Part shown: piece by piece, positions 30,227-38,896 of the stretch
Layout of the letters: every line of letters starts with the position of its first letter
Position numbering within the stretch: position 1 is the first letter of the stretch
From: Nocardia africana NBRC 100379
GTDB lineage: Bacteria > Actinomycetota > Actinomycetes > Mycobacteriales > Mycobacteriaceae
Length of the DNA stretch: 64,000 nucleotides
NCBI RefSeq assembly: GCF_001612635.1
Contig: NZ_BDAV01000004.1
Coordinates: forward strand, 1-64,000
Reading direction: 5' to 3'
Notes under the pieces: generated by a model
Database searches by the model: none
Told to the model about the DNA's origin: nothing
What the model saw: the letters and a program-made list of their open reading frames with translations, nothing else
Made by a program: the position numbers and the translations under genes

Positions 30227-31248
30227 CGCGTTTCCTGCGGCGTCGCGCCGAGCAGAGACAGAGGTGCTGCCAGCGCCGGCAGCCGGTCCAGCACGATATG
30301 GACTTGCACGGGGCGGCCTTCCACTCCGAACAGATTGCCGAGCCGGTTGCGCAATTCTTCTGCGCGACTGCCGATTCCGGCCGAATCGACGAGGACTGCC
30401 GTCGTACCGGACAGCACGGTCAGAATTCGAGTCGCCGGGAGCAGTTCGGCCTCGTGACCGCTCAGCAGGTGACCGACCGCGCCGAACAGACTGTTGGCGA
30501 TGAGGTCGAGCGACGGAATCACGCCCTGCCGATATTCCTGCTCCGATGTCGTGGACACCTCGGTGCCCACCAGCCCCTGCGTGGCCTTGACCGCACCGTC
30601 GAGGAAAGGAGGGAATGCCTCACTGATGGACGCGGCGTTGGCCATGAGCACGCTGGTGCGCACCCGCTGAACCTCGGCAACGGCCGCCGCGGCGCTCAGC
30701 CCCGTCTCGATCAGTGGCGTGAGGCCGTCGGTATACCGCGTCGCCTTGTCCACGACCCGGACCAGATCGGTGGTGAGGACTCCCCCGGAGACGGTTCCGA
30801 GCCTGGACAGCAACGCCTGCATCGTGAAGTTGCCTTCGGGCACGCGATCCAGAACCTGCCCGTCGCGCAGCGGCATCCCGCCCTCGCCGGGGACCAGATT
30901 GATCGCCGTGACTCCGAAGTAGTTGGCGGGCCGGAAATCGATTCCGACGGCATCGGTCAATCCGGAGATCCGGCCGGGTTCGAGGTCGGCGCGCAACCTG
31001 ACGCCGCCGCCGGGAACACTCGTCACGGCGGTGACCTCGCCTACCGAAAGGCCGTGCAAATTCAGGGATGTGCCGACGATGACCCCCTCGCCGACATAGG
31101 GGGTTTCGATGGTCAATTCCATCCGGCCCGCATGCCCGTCCGGGCGGAAGACGACGGCGGCGGTGGCGGCGGCGACAACGGTGGCCAGAAACCCTGCCCC
31201 GATCGCGGCGAATATGCGTGCTCGAGATTGTTCGGTACCGCGGAGCAA
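30223..31248 (-). CDS. mceA: MCE-family protein, position A (module A)
   Basis: A 341-residue first MCE subunit with an N-terminal membrane helix, then TPYVGEGVIVGTSLNLHGLSVG, DFRPANYFGVTAINLV and a helical region ending LDRLPALAAPLSLLG. The start is a TTG at 31248, 8 bases after the yrbEB stop. No ATG or GTG fits the N-terminus, so an unusual start codon is likely. Its module B paralogue (353 residues) shares DYRPENYFGVTAVNVV and VLDRLPALAAPLGL. Confidence 0.8.
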   Translation of the reverse strand: MLRGTEQSRARIFAAIGAGFLATVVAAATAAVVFRPDGHAGRMELTIETPYVGEGVIVGTSLNLHGLSVGEVTAVTSVPGGGVRLRADLEPGRISGLTDAVGIDFRPANYFGVTAINLVPGEGGMPLRDGQVLDRVPEGNFTMQALLSRLGTVSGGVLTTDLVRVVDKATRYTDGLTPLIETGLSAAAAVAEVQRVRTSVLMANAASISEAFPPFLDGAVKATQGLVGTEVSTTSEQEYRQGVIPSLDLIANSLFGAVGHLLSGHEAELLPATRILTVLSGTTAVLVDSAGIGSRAEELRNRLGNLFGVEGRPVQVHIVLDRLPALAAPLSLLGATPQETR

Positions 31249-31255
31249 GGAAGCG

Positions 31256-32128
31256 TCACCCCTTGAAGACGAAGGTCGGCTGCAGGCCCCACATCAGGAC
31301 TGTCAGCAGGAAATCGAGCGCGATGATCGCCACCAGGCTGGCGCGGACCGCGCGGCCCGACGCCAGCCCGACTCCGGCGGGACCGCCGGTGGTGAAGTAG
31401 CCGTAGTAGCAGTGGATGATCGTGACGGCCGCGCAGAAAACCACCGCTTTGATCAGCGAATACGCGATATCGGTGGGCGAGAGGAACTGAATGAAGTAGT
31501 GGTTGTACGTGCCGGCGGGCTCGTTGTGGAACTTGTTGATCACCGTGCTCGACACGAAGAAGCTGAGTACCAGCGTCATCAGGAATCCGGGTCCCACACA
31601 GATCAGACCGCCGATCAGGCGGGTGCCCACGACGAACGGAATGGGGCGAAGTCCCATCACCTCGACGGCGTCGATCTCCTCGGCGATGCGCATCGAACCG
31701 ATCTCGGCGGTCATCCGGCAGCCGACCTGGGTCGCGTATCCGATGCCGGCCACCAATGGCGCCATCTCGCGCACGTTCGCCAGACCGCCGACGATCCCGG
31801 ACAATGCCCCGAAGCCGATGAGGTTCAAGGTGCTGTATGCCTCGATGGCGACCGAGGCACCCACCGCGACGCCCAGAATGACCAGCACACTCACGACGCC
31901 ACCGTCGACGACGAGGGAACCGCGCCCCCACGCCATGCTGTTCATCGACACAAAGATCTGGCGGCGATAGTGCCGCACCGTCAGCGGTAGCAGCCACAGG
32001 GTCTGCGCGACGAAAACCACCCACTGCCCGGTGGTTTCGAGTGTTCGCGATACCGACCGCCCGCCGCGACGGCCGAGCCCGAACGCACGTCCTCGTAGCG
32101 ACAGCGCCACACCCTGCCCCGATGTCAC
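31256..32128 (-). CDS. yrbEB: YrbE/MlaE-type permease, B subunit (module A)
   Basis: A 290-residue MlaE-family membrane protein with 5-6 hydrophobic segments, MNSMAWGRGSLVVDGGVV, then the signature MTAEIGSMRIAEEIDAVEVMG. Together with YrbEA it forms the permease core of the Mce lipid importer. The GTG start shares a base with the yrbEA stop (TAGTG). Confidence 0.9.
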   Translation of the reverse strand: MTSGQGVALSLRGRAFGLGRRGGRSVSRTLETTGQWVVFVAQTLWLLPLTVRHYRRQIFVSMNSMAWGRGSLVVDGGVVSVLVILGVAVGASVAIEAYSTLNLIGFGALSGIVGGLANVREMAPLVAGIGYATQVGCRMTAEIGSMRIAEEIDAVEVMGLRPIPFVVGTRLIGGLICVGPGFLMTLVLSFFVSSTVINKFHNEPAGTYNHYFIQFLSPTDIAYSLIKAVVFCAAVTIIHCYYGYFTTGGPAGVGLASGRAVRASLVAIIALDFLLTVLMWGLQPTFVFKG

Positions 32129-32991
32129 TACGAGACCTCCATCGGGAAGAACATGGTCTGGAATTGGGTGATGGCGAGGTTCGCGATGACGATCGAGACC
32201 ACGCCCAGCACGACCGAGGAATTCACCGCGTCGGCGACACCGCGCGGACCGCCCTTGGCTTCCATGCCGCGCAGTGACGCGATGACCGCGATCATCATGG
32301 CGAAGACAACGGTTTTCCCGATCGCGAACCAGATATCGACGACATGCGCGAAGGCGCCGAACGAATTCCAGAAACTACCGGGTGTGACGCCGTTGACCGT
32401 CACGGCCAGCAGGAACGACGCCAGCACGCCGGCGCTGATGATGATCACGCACAGGACGGGCGCGATCACGACCAAGCCCAGAAAGCGGGGTATGACAAGT
32501 CTCCTGATCGGATCGACACCCATCACTCGCATGGCATCGATCTCCTCGCGAATGGTGCGGGCGCCCAGGTCGGAGGCGATCGCCGAGGCCGCCGCGCCAC
32601 CGAGGAGCAGGCCCGCGGTGATCGGTGCGCCCTGCCGGATCACACCGACCCCGCTGGCCGCACCGATCAGCGAGCTTGCGCCGACCTGATTCATGATTCC
32701 CGACACCTGAACCGAAACCATCGCCCCGAAAGGAATGGCCATCAGAACCGCGGGGATATAGGTGACCTTCAGCAACATCCATGCCTGCTGCAGGAATTCG
32801 GCGATCGGCAGCCGCAGCCGGACGGCATCGCCGAAAGAGAACGCGATCACCTTCGCGCCCAGAATCACCCCGCGTCCCAAGGTCGCGGTGCCGTCCACGA
32901 AGCGCGCGGTCGCGGATCGGTGGATCCGCTCGAGCCATCGAGCGGCCGGACCCGCAGCGGATACGGCGGTGGTTTCGGCAGTCAGAGCCAT
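32128..32991 (-). CDS. yrbEA: YrbE/MlaE-type permease, A subunit (module A)
   Basis: A 287-residue MlaE-family permease with the conserved IASDLGARTIREEIDAMRVMG loop and GSFWNSFGAF, with five or six membrane segments. GAGGGAG precedes the ATG. Only 66 bases separate it from the AveC-like gene upstream, with no visible terminator or operator, so P450, AveC-like, yrbE, mce and Mas genes probably form one transcript of about 10.8 kb. Confidence 0.9.
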   Translation of the reverse strand: MALTAETTAVSAAGPAARWLERIHRSATARFVDGTATLGRGVILGAKVIAFSFGDAVRLRLPIAEFLQQAWMLLKVTYIPAVLMAIPFGAMVSVQVSGIMNQVGASSLIGAASGVGVIRQGAPITAGLLLGGAAASAIASDLGARTIREEIDAMRVMGVDPIRRLVIPRFLGLVVIAPVLCVIIISAGVLASFLLAVTVNGVTPGSFWNSFGAFAHVVDIWFAIGKTVVFAMMIAVIASLRGMEAKGGPRGVADAVNSSVVLGVVSIVIANLAITQFQTMFFPMEVS

Positions 32992-33057
32992 CGCTCCCTC
33001 TTCATCATCGAAGCCCCTTCGGTTCCGACAGAGTTCCGGGTCTTGTTCGGTCGCCGG

Positions 33058-33903
33058 CTATGCGGTGGCCGGGGCGGTCGCCGTGATGGCGGGGCCGGTC
33101 GATTCACGGTGTGGTTCAACGACTCCGGCGTTGTAGGTCGCGGCCATTTTCAGCACCGCGATCGGGATGTAGACGTTCATCGCCGCGGCTACAACGGCCA
33201 GTGGCAGGAAGACCGCCGTCGGCAAGCCCGCATGCAACGCGAGGTAGGCCGGCCAGGTGCACAGCGCCGCACCACCGTAGTAGCAGCCCGGGATCACCGG
33301 GATGAACAGCAGCGCTTTCCAGCCTTTGAGATGCGGGGCGGCGAACAGGATCGACGCGGCCATGAGGCTGTAGATGAAACAGTTCTGAGCCATGCTCGTG
33401 AACGGCAAACCGAGGATGCGAGAGGGATTGTCGCCGTAGTACTCGAAGACCTTCCAGTGGATGGCCATCCACTCCAGCACCCAGTCGATCGCACCGGCGA
33501 CCAGGCAGATGCCGATGATCCGCCGCATGGCCACGCCCGACTCGACCATTCGATAAATGGCCCACGAGAACAGGAAGAACATCGCGCCGATACCGAGGGC
33601 ACTGATCGGGATGATGCGGCCCGCGATCGTGAACAGCACGGCCGGCGAGTTCGCCGCGTATTGGAACCCGAGCAGGGTGTCGATGAACGGTTCGTTCGGG
33701 ACCCACAGCGTCGCGCTGACGAACACCACCACCGGCAGTGCCGACCGCATTCGCCAGGTCTCTACGATCGCCACCACGACCGAGGCGGCGACCATGACCA
33801 TCGTTGCGGCAGTGAAGATCCAGAAAACAGTCGTGTTGCCGTGCAGGGGAGCCGGCAGGTCGAGGAAGCCGGCAGCGGCCGGTGTCGTCGTCATGGCGAT
33901 CAC
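33058..33903 (-). CDS. AveC-like polytopic membrane protein (module A)
   Basis: A 281-residue integral membrane protein with about seven hydrophobic segments. It has an NEPFIDT motif after the second segment, FTIAGRIIPISA, and YYGDNPSRILGLP. A paralogue at 47531 has IEPLGDT, YTIMGRSMPAFIL and YYGDNPTRIFGIP at the same places. The EP..DT and T..GR..P patterns recall the AveC-like (spirocyclase) family; I recognise this from memory and rate it as moderate. Its GTG overlaps the stop of the P450 gene (GTGA), so the two are translated together. It may accept or hold the P450 product in the membrane. No catalytic function can be read from the sequence. Confidence 0.6.
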   Translation of the reverse strand: MIAMTTTPAAAGFLDLPAPLHGNTTVFWIFTAATMVMVAASVVVAIVETWRMRSALPVVVFVSATLWVPNEPFIDTLLGFQYAANSPAVLFTIAGRIIPISALGIGAMFFLFSWAIYRMVESGVAMRRIIGICLVAGAIDWVLEWMAIHWKVFEYYGDNPSRILGLPFTSMAQNCFIYSLMAASILFAAPHLKGWKALLFIPVIPGCYYGGAALCTWPAYLALHAGLPTAVFLPLAVVAAAMNVYIPIAVLKMAATYNAGVVEPHRESTGPAITATAPATA

Positions 33904-35285
33904 CGAGCCTGCAGGGTGAGGGGCACGCCACCACGCACCACGGTCGAGAAGGAGAATCGCGGCACCGGCTTCCAGCCCGGCGTGACGGCGAAGTGATACC
34001 GCTGGAACGCCGTGGTCAAGGTATACAAACCGACCATGTACGCCATCCGGTAGCCGAGGCAGCGGCGCGGGCCGATTCCGAACGGCAGGAATGCGTAGGT
34101 ATTGATGTCGTCTTCGAGGAACCTGGCCGGCTCGAACGTATCCGGATCACGCCAGAACCGGGGATCGTGGTGCAGGGTATACCCGGACACGCCGACGGTC
34201 GTGCCCTTGGGGATCCGGTAACCGCCGATCTCGTCGTCGTCGAGCGCCTGGCGTGCGTTGATCGGAAACCCTTGCAGCCGTTGCGCTTCGTCGAAGCATG
34301 CGCGCAGATAGTCCAGCTTGTTCATATCCGCGTGCGAGACGCGGTTGCCACCGAGGGCATCCACCTCCGCATATGCCTTGGCCTGGGCCGCGGGGGCGAA
34401 CGGCAACCGTGCCAGCACCCAGGACATCACCGCGGCCGTGGTCTCGTACCCGCCGATGATCAAACCCATCAGTTCGCGGCGCACGTGTTCGTCGGTGGGT
34501 GTGGTGCCGTCGTCGAATTTCGCATCGAGGACCATGCTGAGGAGGTCACCGTCGGGGATGGGATTGCGGCGACGATCGGCGACCATCTCGTCGATGTAGC
34601 TCATGATCGCGGAGTACGCCTCGGCGGTCCGCCGGCCGCGCGGTCGCGGAACCTGCGGCGGCAGCGTGGAGGTGAACATCGAAATCGCCATGCCCGCAGT
34701 GAGATCCGCGAAGTAGCCGGCCAGCGGTTCGACGGTCGAACGCGGCACCGGCCGGGTGAACATCGTGCGGAGCATGACGGACATCGTGAGAATGGTCAGC
34801 TCTTCCTGCATGTTCACCGCCGAACCGCCGACGAACCGCTGCCATGACTCAACCACCTCGACGATCTGATCGATCATCAGTTCGCTCAAAGGGGCGAGTC
34901 CACGCTCGGTGAACTTCGGGTTCAGCATCCGCCGGACCTTGCGCCAGTCGTCGCCGTTCGCCATACCGTGGAATCGCGGAGCCTCGCGGAAGAGCACGTT
35001 CTCGAACAGCGGCGGCTTGATGTAGATGTCTTGCCGGGTGTTCATGATGTGGCGCACGTGATCCGGGTGGCTGACCAGGATCAGATTCATTCCCGGAATC
35101 GGCACCCGGGCGACGTCGCCGTAGGTCTGGGCGATCCGCTGCAACGACCGATAGGGATCGGCCACGATCGTCGCGGCCACACCGGCCAGCGGGATACCCC
35201 GCGGCCCCGGTGGACGCGCGGAGAGATCGGAGTGGTTGACGAAGCGCGCCGCTCGCGGCGCCGCTGCCGCAGGTACTGACCTCAT
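33900..35285 (-). CDS. Cytochrome P450 (module A)
   Basis: A 461-residue soluble-type P450 with a proline-rich start (RPPGPRGIPL), I-helix oxygen-binding segment GLIIGGYETTAAV, ExxR in DEAQRLQG, and the heme-ligand loop FGIGPRRCLG with Cys409. It is first in the long operon with the AveC-like protein and the Mce importer. Electrons should come from the 7Fe-type ferredoxin and FprA-like reductase encoded just upstream. It shares EAQRLQG and the general frame with the P450 at 46124, but they are clearly diverged. Two operator copies lie 11 and 44 bases before the ATG. Confidence 0.9.
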   Translation of the reverse strand: MRSVPAAAAPRAARFVNHSDLSARPPGPRGIPLAGVAATIVADPYRSLQRIAQTYGDVARVPIPGMNLILVSHPDHVRHIMNTRQDIYIKPPLFENVLFREAPRFHGMANGDDWRKVRRMLNPKFTERGLAPLSELMIDQIVEVVESWQRFVGGSAVNMQEELTILTMSVMLRTMFTRPVPRSTVEPLAGYFADLTAGMAISMFTSTLPPQVPRPRGRRTAEAYSAIMSYIDEMVADRRRNPIPDGDLLSMVLDAKFDDGTTPTDEHVRRELMGLIIGGYETTAAVMSWVLARLPFAPAAQAKAYAEVDALGGNRVSHADMNKLDYLRACFDEAQRLQGFPINARQALDDDEIGGYRIPKGTTVGVSGYTLHHDPRFWRDPDTFEPARFLEDDINTYAFLPFGIGPRRCLGYRMAYMVGLYTLTTAFQRYHFAVTPGWKPVPRFSFSTVVRGGVPLTLQAR

Positions 35286-35295
35286 AGCAATCCAT

Positions 35296-35316
35296 TCTAG
35301 ATAGGTGATTATCAGA
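35296..35316. promoter_or_regulatory. Module A operator copy 1 (TCTAGATA-N5-TTATCAGA)
   Basis: An imperfect inverted repeat 11 bases upstream of the P450 start. The same half-sites and spacing recur at 35329 and 37013. It probably binds the TetR encoded at 37061. Confidence 0.6.
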
Positions 35317-35328
35317 TGTAAGGCATTT

Positions 35329-35349
35329 TCTAGATATTGCCTTATCAGA
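35329..35349. promoter_or_regulatory. Module A operator copy 2 (TCTAGATA-N5-TTATCAGA)
   Basis: This copy starts 33 bases from copy 1, about three helical turns. Its core TCTAGATATTGCCTTATCAG differs from copy 3 by only one base, and the following TTT is also shared. Confidence 0.65.
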
Positions 35350-35391
35350 TTTTGTGCAGAGTCTGCCCACGTGCCCGTTTCCGCGACTCGC

Positions 35392-36726
35392 CTAGCGGAG
35401 GTGGTGCGTATCCGTTCCGACGGCAACGAGTTGGGCGAGTTCGACGAGCTTCACTCGCGGTCGGCCGGCCGCTTCGCCGCGCCGGCGTTCACAGTCGTCG
35501 ATGACCTTCCACCCGTCGAACGTGACGATGTCGATGCCGCGGCGCCCGAGCACTTCCACGACATCACAGCGATCATCGGCAGGGCGCGCCGGAAGAAGTC
35601 CGTCGCGCAGATCGGCCAGCACGCTGTCGGCGGTTTCCGTCGCGCACACCCGATTGGTCCCGATGATGCCGGTCGGGCCACGCTTGATCCATCCGGTCAC
35701 GTACTGCCCCGGCACCGGGACGCCGTTCTCGGTGATCCGGCCTCGAAGGTTCGGCACGATCCCGCGCTCGGAGTCGAAAGGCAATCCGGGCAACGGCGAT
35801 CCCGTGTATCCGACCGCGTGGACGATCAGCCCCGCCGGCAGCCATTCCGTTGGGGCCGAGTGGTTTTCGCGACCGGTGTTACGCGTGCGGATCGCGGTGA
35901 CGCGGTGGTCGCCCACGATCGCCTCGGGGGTTGTGTCGAACCGAAGCACTACTCGGCGATGAGAATCGCGGCCCGGCCGTGCACTGAATCGGCGCAGCGC
36001 TTCGAGCTTTTCCTGCACCGATTCCGGCAGATCGGCATCACGGGGCGGCAGCTGCGCCCCATCGACGACGATATCGACCCCGGGGAGTTCGCCGAGTTCG
36101 AGAACTTCGGGCAGGGTGAACGCCGCGACGTCGGCACCGCGCCGTCCCAGCACGACGACCTCGCGAAGACGGCTGCGACGCAACGCGTTCAGGGCATGGT
36201 CGGCGATATCGGTAGCCGCCAAGGTTTCCGACGGCAGCGCGAGCATCCGTGCGACATCCAGCGCCACATTGCCGTTTCCGATGACGACTGCGCGTTCGGT
36301 ATCCAAGCAGGGCATGAGATCGGCGCGATCGGGATGCCCGTTGTACCAACCCACGATGTCGGCCGCGGCGAAATTGCCGGGGAGCTCCTGCCCGGGCACG
36401 CCGGCCAGCTTGCCGCGCCCGGCGCCGTAGGCATAGATCACCGCGTCGTAGCAGCGGCGCAGCTCCTCGGTGGCCAGATCGAAACCCACCCGCACATTTC
36501 CGATGAAACGGAACCGCTCGTGCGCGGCGCTGCGTTCGAAGATGCGGGTGACCGACTTGATCTTGGGGTGGTCGGGAGCAACCCCGGCGCGGACCAGCCC
36601 GAACGGCGTCGGCAAGCGGTCGAACATGTCCACCGCCAGGCCGTCCACCGCCAGCAGGGCGCCCGCGGCATAGAAGCCGGACGGCCCACTCCCGACGATC
36701 GCGACACGTGTCGTCGGCGAGTTCAT
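35392..36726 (-). CDS. Ferredoxin-NADP reductase, FprA/adrenodoxin-reductase-like (module A)
   Basis: A 444-residue flavoprotein: FAD motif IVGSGPSGFYAA, then LPTPFGLVRAGVAPDHP, NADP motif VIGNGNVALDVAR, and the C-terminal FAD contact TGWIKRGPTGIIGTN. These are diagnostic of the FprA/adrenodoxin reductase family that passes electrons from NADPH to a ferredoxin and then to P450. Its ATG overlaps the ferredoxin stop (ATGA), so they are a coupled pair. Its paralogue at 49207 serves module B. Confidence 0.9.
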   Translation of the reverse strand: MNSPTTRVAIVGSGPSGFYAAGALLAVDGLAVDMFDRLPTPFGLVRAGVAPDHPKIKSVTRIFERSAAHERFRFIGNVRVGFDLATEELRRCYDAVIYAYGAGRGKLAGVPGQELPGNFAAADIVGWYNGHPDRADLMPCLDTERAVVIGNGNVALDVARMLALPSETLAATDIADHALNALRRSRLREVVVLGRRGADVAAFTLPEVLELGELPGVDIVVDGAQLPPRDADLPESVQEKLEALRRFSARPGRDSHRRVVLRFDTTPEAIVGDHRVTAIRTRNTGRENHSAPTEWLPAGLIVHAVGYTGSPLPGLPFDSERGIVPNLRGRITENGVPVPGQYVTGWIKRGPTGIIGTNRVCATETADSVLADLRDGLLPARPADDRCDVVEVLGRRGIDIVTFDGWKVIDDCERRRGEAAGRPRVKLVELAQLVAVGTDTHHLR

Positions 36727-36980
36727 GCGTAGTACTTGGCGTTGCGCTGGGCGGCGTCGGCGAACTCGGCCGGGAGCCTCCGCTCGGGGTAGATCGCGTC
36801 GACCGGACATGCCTCCATACAGGCATCGCAGTCGATGCACTCGTCCGGATCGATGTACAACTGCTCGGCAGTGGCATATCCCGGCTCGTCCGGCGTCGGA
36901 TGAATGCACTCGACCGGGCACACCCGGGTACACGACGCATCCTTCGTCGAGGCGCAGCGCTCGGTGATGACGTAGGCCAT
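36723..36980 (-). CDS. 7Fe-type ferredoxin (module A)
   Basis: An 85-residue ferredoxin with two cluster motifs: Cys9, Cys17, Cys21, Cys25 (CTRVCPVEC) and Cys48, Cys51, Cys54, Cys58 (CIDCDACMEACPV). The 7-residue gap between the first two Cys matches FdxA-type 3Fe-4S/4Fe-4S proteins. It is the first gene of the fdx-reductase operon, divergent from TetR, with an operator copy between. Module B uses a quite different, single-cluster ferredoxin in the same role. Confidence 0.9.
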   Translation of the reverse strand: MAYVITERCASTKDASCTRVCPVECIHPTPDEPGYATAEQLYIDPDECIDCDACMEACPVDAIYPERRLPAEFADAAQRNAKYYA

Positions 36981-36997
36981 ACCACTCCTTCGTTAAA

Positions 36998-37033
36998 TCT
37001 GGATAGGCGAATTCTAGATATGGCCTTATCAGA
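36998..37033. promoter_or_regulatory. Module A operator copy 3 (37013-37033) with a degenerate overlapping copy
   Basis: The strong copy at 37013-37033 has TCTAGATA-N5-TTATCAGA. Upstream and overlapping it, 36998-37010 reads TCTGGATAGGCGA, close to the left half of copy 1 (TCTAGATAGGTGA). It lies between the divergent ferredoxin (starts 36980) and TetR (starts 37061) genes, so one site could control both. Confidence 0.65.
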
Positions 37034-37060
37034 TTTCAAGACCTCTCGTGACGTGACACC

Positions 37061-37693
37061 ATGGACACCATGACTGCGCGTGTGTATGGCGGTGTGGCAG
37101 AGGAGGATCGTCGATCCGATCGCCGCAAGCGACTCATCGACTCCGCGTACAACCTGCTGGCCGCCGGCGGCCCGGAGGCCGTGACCGTGACCGGCGTATG
37201 CCGTGAGGCCGGCTTGAGCCCGCGCTACTTCTACGAGAACTTCGACAACCGCGATGCTTTGGTGCAGGCGATCCTCGACGCCGAGGCCGACGCGGTCATC
37301 AGCTTCATTCTCGAGCGAGCGCTGTCCACTCCGGGCGGCGCGAACGAGCGCGGCCACGCGGCCATGGACGCACTGCTGGACGCGCTCGAAACCGACCCAC
37401 GGCGTGCGGCACTCGGCAAGGCGACCGGGCACGACGACCTGCTCCTGCGTTTCCGGGCGACGGTGACCAAGCGGATGGCCGCCGAACTCGCCACTCAGCT
37501 GCTCGACGTTCCCGGATTCGAGGACCGCCGCCCGGACCTACACGTGGCGAGCACGCTCATCATGTTCGGAATCCTGCAGCTCGTCATCGACTGGCTCGGT
37601 GGCGAGACGACGATGAGTCGACAGGAACTGGTGGAGGTATCGGTGGAATTCGCGATCGCGACCCTCACCCACCTGCTGGGGCGGGCCGAGTAG
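37061..37693 (+). CDS. TetR-family regulator (module A)
   Basis: A 210-residue regulator with an N-terminal HTH (KRLIDSAYNLLAAGG, then VTGVCREAGLSPRYFYENFDNRDALV) and a helical effector domain with GILQLVIDWLGGET near the end. It is divergent from the ferredoxin-reductase pair and sits 28 bases from operator copy 3. Matching copies stand before the P450-AveC-mce operon, so it likely represses both transcripts and itself. The ATG at 37070 is an alternative start; neither has a clear ribosome binding site. Confidence 0.8.
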   Translation: MDTMTARVYGGVAEEDRRSDRRKRLIDSAYNLLAAGGPEAVTVTGVCREAGLSPRYFYENFDNRDALVQAILDAEADAVISFILERALSTPGGANERGHAAMDALLDALETDPRRAALGKATGHDDLLLRFRATVTKRMAAELATQLLDVPGFEDRRPDLHVASTLIMFGILQLVIDWLGGETTMSRQELVEVSVEFAIATLTHLLGRAE

Positions 37694-37703
37694 CCGGTTC
37701 GCC

Positions 37704-38726
37704 TCAGCGTCTTCCGCCGCGGGCATCCCGGGCGAAGCGTCCAGGGGTGGTGCCCGACCAGCGAATGAACGCGTGCGAGAAGCTGGATGCGTCCGCGTAG
37801 CCGAGTCGCCCGGCGACATCCTCGACTGTGGCGCCGATGGTCAGCAGTTCCTCGGCGAGCATGTGGCGGGTTTCGTCGGCCAGCTCTCGAAAGCTGGTCC
37901 CTTCCTCGTCCAGGCGACGGCGTAGCGTGCGCACGCTCATCCGCAAGGCGCCGGCGACCTGCTGCTGCGAGACACCCGCACCGTGGGCGAGAAGGGCCGC
38001 CCGCACCTGCGCGGCGAATCCGCTGCGCGCACGCCGGCGCTGCAACAACTCCGCGCATTGCCGCTCGGCCAGCGCCGCGGTGTGCGGATTGGCTTGCGGC
38101 ATAGCGAGGTTCAGCATTTCCGCGCTCACGGTCAACCTGGTGACGGGAGTGCCGAACAGCGGCTCACAGCCGAGGATCTCACGATGCATGTGGCTATAGG
38201 ACGGTTCCGGATACGACAGCTCGATGCGATCGAGCGGCCGTAGCTGTCCGAACGCATCACGGTCGGCGGTCACGACACACGCCACGTCGCGCTCGATCAG
38301 GAAGGTCCGAACGTTGTCCGGGACTGTGGACGTGTCGATCACGATATCGGCGCCGGCGTCGTGTTCGACGAATCGCCAGCCGAAGAAGGAACTGCCGATA
38401 TCCATATAGTCGATGGCCGTTGCCAGCGCCGCGCGCACAGTGGGCGAACTGATCACCGCGAATGCCCAGATACCGTGGGTCGCAAGGTGATAGCGCTGTC
38501 CGGTCAGCAGTCCGAGCCCGGGTACGTCGCCGAGTACGGCGACGATGTTGGCGACCATCTGCAACTCTTGGCGCGGCTGGATCTCCGCTTCGATGTCATC
38601 GAGGACAGTCGGGTCGATGCCCGTGCCGCGCAGGATCTCGGCCAACTCCATGCCGTGTTCCGTGGCCACCTCGGCCAGAATGGCCGCACTCGCGATCGAG
38701 CGCGGCAACAGCAATGCCTCCGTCAC
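37704..38726 (-). CDS. AraC-family regulator, Arabinose_bd-like N-domain (module A)
   Basis: A 340-residue OruR/ArgR-like AraC protein. An N-terminal sensor domain of about 200 residues (ELAEILRGTGIDP, then LATHGIWAFAVISSPTVRAAL) is followed by a C-terminal double HTH (VSQQQVAGALRMSVRTLRRRL and VEDVAGRLGYADASSFSHAF). The GTG start sits in the divergent region before the aldehyde dehydrogenase gene, making it a candidate activator of that five-gene core operon. Its close paralogue lies at the other end of module B (59362), sharing FLIERDVACVV and MPQANPH. Confidence 0.85.
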   Translation of the reverse strand: MTEALLLPRSIASAAILAEVATEHGMELAEILRGTGIDPTVLDDIEAEIQPRQELQMVANIVAVLGDVPGLGLLTGQRYHLATHGIWAFAVISSPTVRAALATAIDYMDIGSSFFGWRFVEHDAGADIVIDTSTVPDNVRTFLIERDVACVVTADRDAFGQLRPLDRIELSYPEPSYSHMHREILGCEPLFGTPVTRLTVSAEMLNLAMPQANPHTAALAERQCAELLQRRRARSGFAAQVRAALLAHGAGVSQQQVAGALRMSVRTLRRRLDEEGTSFRELADETRHMLAEELLTIGATVEDVAGRLGYADASSFSHAFIRWSGTTPGRFARDARGGRR

Positions 38727-38846
38727 GGCTACATCGTGAACCCGTTGGCCGAAATCCTCAAGTATTGACCCTGGTTCTCATGGAGACCGCGGGCGGCGAT
38801 TCCTAATGTGAAGTTCCGGAGCCGCAGGTCGACGCCGCGGCACCAG

Positions 38847-38868
38847 CTCCTCGCAGCGACGCGAGGAG
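38847..38868 (+). promoter_or_regulatory. Inverted repeat in the leader of the core operon (CTCCTCGC-N6-GCGAGGAG)
   Basis: Perfect 8-bp arms with a 6-base loop, ending 28 bases before the aldehyde dehydrogenase ATG. It could be an mRNA leader hairpin or a regulator site; the sequence alone does not decide. Confidence 0.4.
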
Positions 38869-38896
38869 GGCGACACCGAAATCCAACGGAGGCTCG

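Noticed and set aside
32992..33057. Internal promoter before yrbEA of module A
   Set aside because: Only 66 bases, with no recognisable -35/-10 pair and no operator copy; read-through from the P450 promoter is simpler.
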